From: Alphaproteobacteria bacterium GWC2_42_16
GTDB taxonomy: Bacteria > Pseudomonadota > Alphaproteobacteria > UBA9655
Assembly: GCA_001767835.1 (NCBI GenBank)
Contig: MEMA01000055.1
Location: forward strand, 24,443-60,503
DNA length: 36,061 nt
Direction: 5' to 3'
Shown here: positions 33,128 through 36,061 of the stretch, one piece after another
How positions within the stretch are numbered: the first letter of the stretch is position 1
How the letters are laid out: each line of letters begins with the position of its first letter
Made by a program: the position numbers and the translations under genes
The notes under the pieces: generated by a model
What the model saw: only the letters and a program-made list of their open reading frames with translations
Told to the model about the DNA's origin: nothing
The model's database searches: none

Positions 33128-33625
33128 TTAATTTCCAGATCCAAGCTCTTTTTTAAGTTGGGCGAGGACATCGGGGTTATCAATGATATTTCTTAATTCT
33201 GCGTCTAGGCCATCATTGCCATCTAATTTAGAGATCAAGTCGCTTAACAAAATTCTTCGATTATAAAGATCTTTAAGCTGAGGGACTTGCATAACAATAT
33301 CTGCAGGATCAAAATTATCCATGGATTGAAAGGTCAAAAGAACGTTTAAATCTGGTGCTGCCCCTCCCAAGACATTTTGAACCCTTAAAGGCAACTGAGC
33401 ATTTAAGGAAGCCATCACATCATTAATGTTATCCCGGTCTATATCAATGAATTTTCTCTTCTTTAAAGGGGGTAATGGCGTTGAAGGTGTTCCTGCCAAA
33501 TCAGCTAAAATTCCCATCACGAAGGGAAGTTCATACGCTTGCAGGGCGCCTCCCGTTTCAACGTCATAAGTAATTTGGACGCGTGGGGGACGAATACGAT
33601 CCAGTTTGTGTTGCCAGCTTGCCAT
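33128..33625 (-). CDS. tssB: Type VI secretion contractile sheath small subunit TssB (VipA/ImpB)
   Basis: Small sheath subunit, 165 aa. Characteristic sequences are KLDRIRPPRVQITYDVETGG (from residue 7), ELPFVMGILADLAG (32-45) and KRKFIDIDRDNINDVMASL (56-74), with the C-terminal helix that pairs with TssC (LKDLYNRRILLSDLISKLDG). GAAGGGAG lies just before the ATG. First gene of the minus-strand T6SS group; its promoter should be in the AT-rich spacer to the right. Confidence 0.96.
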   Translation of the reverse strand: MASWQHKLDRIRPPRVQITYDVETGGALQAYELPFVMGILADLAGTPSTPLPPLKKRKFIDIDRDNINDVMASLNAQLPLRVQNVLGGAAPDLNVLLTFQSMDNFDPADIVMQVPQLKDLYNRRILLSDLISKLDGNDGLDAELRNIIDNPDVLAQLKKELGSGN

Positions 33626-34099
33626 GGTAATGCTCCCTTCTTCATTATTTTTTGCGGATAAATTTTCCGCCTTCTATTCATAATTAAATATGAATGTTAT
33701 TAAAAAAGCGTAAATTTTTATCATTTCTTTAAAAAATGACTCTTTAAGTCTTTAAATGAGTGGGATGAAGAATAAAGGAAGATAAATTAAATTTTATGTA
33801 ATAGAGGAAATTGACCCGCGGACGCTTAATACCTGATATTTTTAAAAATGCTGTAATTTCAATGGGTTGTTGTCATTGCGAGGAGGGATGAAATCCCGAC
33901 AAAGCAATCTAGAAAGTAGCTGATATCCTGGATTGCCGCGGCCCCTATGGGGCCTCTCAATGACGAACACAGAAAAGTTTCCTTGGTTTATGAACAATTT
34001 GTGTGTTAAGTCGCAGACGTAATTTTCTTGCATCAAAATTTAACCTCTGCCAAAATGTACATCCTCTCAGGATCTGTTATTTATTATAGGAGAAGAATA
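33626..34099. other. Divergent spacer of 474 bases between tssB and bioY
   Basis: No gene seen. AT-rich DNA next to tssB (33640-33840) should hold the T6SS promoter. A dispersed repeat occupies 33872-33964, and the bioY promoter and leader follow. An ORF through the repeat is not a gene. Confidence 0.65.
33872..33964 (+). repeat. Dispersed intergenic repeat, copy C (gtcattgcga...tcaatgac)
   Basis: A 93-base element with terminal gtcattgcgag and ctctcaatgac in opposite orientation and internal aaagcaatct/tggattgc arms. The same architecture occurs at 20555-20729 and 35613-35721, with different loop sequences. Confidence 0.8.
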
Positions 34100-34648
34100 A
34101 TGGAGAGTCTTTCATCTGTTAAAACAAAACCCTTGGCTTTACGTGACCTTATGCTTACCTTAGGAGGAGTTGCTCTTCTTTTTGCAGCCTCCCAAGTGGA
34201 AATTCCTTTAAAGCCTGTTCCCATTAATCTCCAAACAGTTGCTGTGATGTTGGTAGGTTTAACCTATACCCCTCGACGTGCTCTTGAATCTCACTTGGTT
34301 TGGTTGGGACTGGCAGCTGCAGGTTTCCCTATGCTCTCAGGCTTTTCAGGAGGACTTACATACATGGGAGGGCCTACGCTTGGTTATCTTATTGGCTTTG
34401 TTCTAGCCTCATTTTTTATGGCAACCTTGAAGCAAAAGTTTTCCTTGGGCTCATGGAAGTCGGATATGGGACTTTGTATAGTAGGCACCTTGATTCTCTA
34501 TGCCTGTGGTGTTAGTTGGCTAACCTACCTCTTTGGATTTACCAATGCCCTCGCCTTTGGTGTTTTACCCTTTATTGTGCCAGGAATTATTAAGGCTGGT
34601 CTTTTGTGTACAGGTTTGAAAATCGTAAGATCTTATCGAAAAGGATGA
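34100..34648 (+). CDS. bioY: Biotin transporter, S component BioY
   Basis: Membrane protein for biotin uptake, alone or with ECF energy-coupling proteins. From ATG 34100 it is 182 aa, a usual BioY size, with about six hydrophobic helices. The diagnostic segments are PVPINLQTVAVMLVG (family 'PVPiTlQTl') and TYMGGPTLGYLIGF (family 'GGPT.GYL.gF'). AGGAGAAG at 34088-34095 fixes the start; the longer reading from 34028 is rejected. No ecfA/ecfT genes and no biotin synthesis genes are nearby. Overlaps the next gene as ATGA. Suggests biotin is taken from the environment or host. Confidence 0.94.
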   Translation: MESLSSVKTKPLALRDLMLTLGGVALLFAASQVEIPLKPVPINLQTVAVMLVGLTYTPRRALESHLVWLGLAAAGFPMLSGFSGGLTYMGGPTLGYLIGFVLASFFMATLKQKFSLGSWKSDMGLCIVGTLILYACGVSWLTYLFGFTNALAFGVLPFIVPGIIKAGLLCTGLKIVRSYRKG

Positions 34649-35049
34649 GTCTTTCCTTTCGTCCCCATCATTTCCTCTGTACCCTTGGGTTTGAGGGGAT
34701 GGGATACTCTCCAGAATTTGTTGAAAACTATACGGAGATTAATGATACTCTTCAAAACAATGAAGAGCATCCTATTCAGGTGAGCTCAGGTTCGGATTCT
34801 ATATGTGCTGTATGTCCGCACCATAAGGAAGGGATGTGTGGGACAGAGGAAAAAATCCGCGCTCTTGATGAGCGTCATTGTCAGGCCTTGGAGCTCTCTC
34901 CAGGCGATGTTTTAACATGGGCTGAAGCAAAGCAACGCATCAAAGATAAGATGACGCTCGAGGCTTTTCACGTGGCGTGTCGGGGGTGTCAATGGAAGGA
35001 GTTGGGTCTTTGCGAAAAAGCCTTAAAAAATCATCGAGGAAAAAAGTGA
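34645..35049 (+). CDS. DUF1284 family cysteine-rich protein
   Basis: 134-aa protein of the DUF1284 group, role unknown. The family start FRPHHFLCTLGFEGMGYS is followed by FVENY and then a set of cysteines: CAVCPHH, MC, HC and, near the end, ACRGCQW and LC. Such a pattern suggests a bound metal or Fe-S cluster. Start ATG at 34645 overlaps the bioY stop (ATGA), and a longer ORF from 34606 is rejected because it would read back through bioY. Downstream it is coupled with the Smr gene. Confidence 0.85.
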   Translation: MSLSFRPHHFLCTLGFEGMGYSPEFVENYTEINDTLQNNEEHPIQVSSGSDSICAVCPHHKEGMCGTEEKIRALDERHCQALELSPGDVLTWAEAKQRIKDKMTLEAFHVACRGCQWKELGLCEKALKNHRGKK

Positions 35050-35549
35050 AGAAGCAAAGGCTCAGTCCAGAAGAGCTTCGTCTTTGGCTCAACCAGTTGG
35101 GAGATGTCAAGCCCCTATCAAAGACAAAAAAACTTCCTGAGGTATCTGACGCTAGAGCCCCGCAGCCACAAGATCGTGTTGTTGAGCGTCCGATGCGGCA
35201 ACCAAAGGCTAATGATATCTCTGAGCCCTTTCAACGGCGAGAGCTGCGTCGTCTTCAGATTGAGGCGGAATTAGATCTGCATGGCATGAGTTTAAATCAA
35301 GGGTATGAAGCTCTTGAACGATTTTTACACCACTGTCAAAACAACTATCTTCGTGTTGTGCTTGTGATTACGGGGAAAGGCTCTTTAAGCGATGATAATA
35401 CTACAATGAGGGGCGAGCTCCCTCGTTGGCTTAAAGAAACTCCCTTAAGGCATCTTGTCACAGCTTATAGCCATCCAGCAAAGCCGAATCACGGCGGGGC
35501 AGGGGCCACTTATGTACGGGTGAGAAAGAAGAAAGTTGATCTTCGTTAA
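35046..35549 (+). CDS. Smr-domain protein (MutS2-type nuclease domain)
   Basis: 167 aa from the chosen GTG at 35046 (VKKQRLSPEELRLWLNQLGD), which overlaps the DUF1284 stop as GTGA and has GAGG 6 bases upstream; this matches the usual start of the alphaproteobacterial Smr protein. Residues 35-75 are a low-complexity linker. The Smr domain has the LDLHGMSLNQGYEAL motif, an ITGKG loop and the end GGAGATYVRVRKK. Family members bind or nick DNA or RNA; the cellular job is not known. Third gene of the bioY unit. Confidence 0.92.
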   Translation: MKKQRLSPEELRLWLNQLGDVKPLSKTKKLPEVSDARAPQPQDRVVERPMRQPKANDISEPFQRRELRRLQIEAELDLHGMSLNQGYEALERFLHHCQNNYLRVVLVITGKGSLSDDNTTMRGELPRWLKETPLRHLVTAYSHPAKPNHGGAGATYVRVRKKKVDLR

Positions 35550-35566
35550 AGCTAGAGCATATCTAG

Positions 35567-35765
35567 TATAGCGTTTCATAAAAACCTAAACAAGTATTCC
35601 CTGTGGATTTTTTGGATCGCCACGCCCCCTACGGGGGCTCGCGATGACGATCGTAAGCAGGCGCACAGTATAATCCCTTTCGTCATTGCGACCACGAGTG
35701 TAGCGAGTGGGAAGCAATCCATTTTTTAGTATAAATTAATGTGAATGTTTTTATGAAACGCTATA
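35567..35765. mobile_element. MITE-like element with perfect 19-bp terminal inverted repeats
   Basis: tatagcgtttcataaaaac (35567-35585) is repeated in inverted form at 35747-35765, delimiting 199 bases that hold no gene. The ends begin with TA, which fits the TA target duplication of IS630/Tc1-mariner-type transposition (inference). The interior is largely dispersed repeat copy B. Confidence 0.75.
35613..35721 (+). repeat. Dispersed intergenic repeat, copy B
   Basis: Almost identical to 20618-20729: an arm tggatcgccacgcccc...gcgatgac (35613-35648), a linker with gatcgta-gcagg-gcacagtata, then an arm gtcattgcgaccacgag...gcaatcca (35682-35721). It lies inside the 19-bp inverted-repeat element. 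Confidence 0.85.
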
Positions 35766-35887
35766 GTCGACCGTTAAAAAGTCCATAACATATTAAAACC
35801 AATAGATTTTTTGGTATTTTTCTCTTTTAAAAAACGCCAGATTTTTCTATGATTTTGATTAGAATCTTGCAAAATGGAATGGAAAAT

Positions 35888-36061
35888 ATGCGCCCCAAAC
35901 AACAAATTGATTTCGGTCAGCAGGACCTATTTCGTAATCGGTTGGATCAAATCATCGATTTAAATCATCCCCTCAGTCGTCTGACGAAGTTGATGGATTG
36001 GGAGCGGTTACATAAGGAATTTTCTCCCTATTATTCTGATATTGGTCGAGCAGGGCTTCCC
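35888..36061 (+). CDS. IS5-family-type transposase, N-terminal part (runs off window)
   Basis: 58 residues from ATG 35888: MRPKQQIDFGQQDLFRNRLD, then QIIDLNHPLSRLTKLMDWERLHKEFSPYYSDIGRAGLP. The pattern 'DLFR.RLDQIID..H.L..L...IDW' followed by a GR.G motif is that of the N-terminal region of IS5-type DDE transposases. The catalytic domain lies beyond the window. The left end of the IS should be between 35766 and 35887; without the right end its inverted repeat cannot be located. The sequence has no stop or frameshift in the visible part. Confidence 0.85.
   Translation, partial: MRPKQQIDFGQQDLFRNRLDQIIDLNHPLSRLTKLMDWERLHKEFSPYYSDIGRAGLP

Larger units (their letters stand above)
35550..35887. 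other. Intergenic spacer of 338 bases with mobile-type repeats
   Basis: Contains the 199-base element 35567-35765, dispersed repeat copy B inside it, and an AT-rich leader to the transposase at 35888. No additional gene. Confidence 0.7.

Noticed and set aside
33842-34036. Minus-strand ORF of 64 codons
   Set aside because: Covers dispersed repeat copy C and has no ribosome-binding site.
1-36061. CRISPR array, prophage or integrase island
   Set aside because: No regularly spaced direct repeats, no cas, capsid, tail or integrase genes beyond the T6SS set; the one transposase fragment is at the right edge.

Overview
The window looks like chromosome from an alphaproteobacterium with a host-associated lifestyle, most plausibly a Holosporales/Paracaedibacter-like endosymbiont. 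This is inference from gene content, not from a 16S gene. The evidence is a CtrA cell-cycle regulator with a well conserved C-terminal half, a short HPr-kinase-like P-loop protein of the alphaproteobacterial type, a Zn-independent-type HemB (DPYTSHGHD metal site), Flp-type pilins, type VI secretion genes, and many small palindromic intergenic repeats of the Rickettsiales/Holosporales sort. Base composition is moderately AT-rich, and the MFS, LysR and PAP2 genes are visibly more AT-rich than the housekeeping genes.

Layout. 1-1820: the 3' part of a class A penicillin-binding protein, overlapping tail-to-tail with a thymidine kinase. 1.9-5.5 kb: an exported protein of unknown function, tRNA-Ser(GGA), an alpha/beta hydrolase, and a translationally coupled Fic AMPylase plus APH(6)-like kinase pair behind a helically phased GGATAT repeat array. 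5.7-9.9 kb: NAD-type formate dehydrogenase, acetyl-CoA synthetase and two small secreted Cys-rich proteins. 10-13.9 kb: MFS transporter, an unknown protein, a candidate sRNA/attenuator, a LysR regulator and an XRE/S24-like repressor with a dead protease site. 14.3-20.5 kb (minus strand): a tight pheS-pheT-lepA-hemB operon. 20.5-24.6 kb: repeats, a third Cys-rich secreted protein, ctrA, a lipoprotein and three Flp pilin genes with a PAP2-family membrane enzyme among them. 24.6-30.3 kb: a seven-gene plus-strand operon ppx/gppA-rlmE-rsmB-like-hprK-dapB-nth-prmC whose genes overlap by a few bases. 30.3-33.6 kb (minus strand): T6SS genes tssB-tssC-hcp-tssE, with an intrinsic terminator between hcp and tssE. 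34.1-35.5 kb: bioY-DUF1284-Smr. 35.55-36.06 kb: a MITE-like 199-bp element with perfect 19-bp inverted termini, then the start of an IS5-type transposase that runs off the window.

Regulation. Four perfect TTAA-N7-TTAA motifs (the CtrA consensus) lie in intergenic DNA upstream of formate dehydrogenase, a Cys-rich secreted protein, ctrA itself and the first pilin gene. They suggest a small local CtrA regulon linking cell cycle, pili and secreted products. The motif is short and AT-only, so some chance matches are expected. The two at ctrA and pilA are the strongest because those are classical CtrA targets in Caulobacter.
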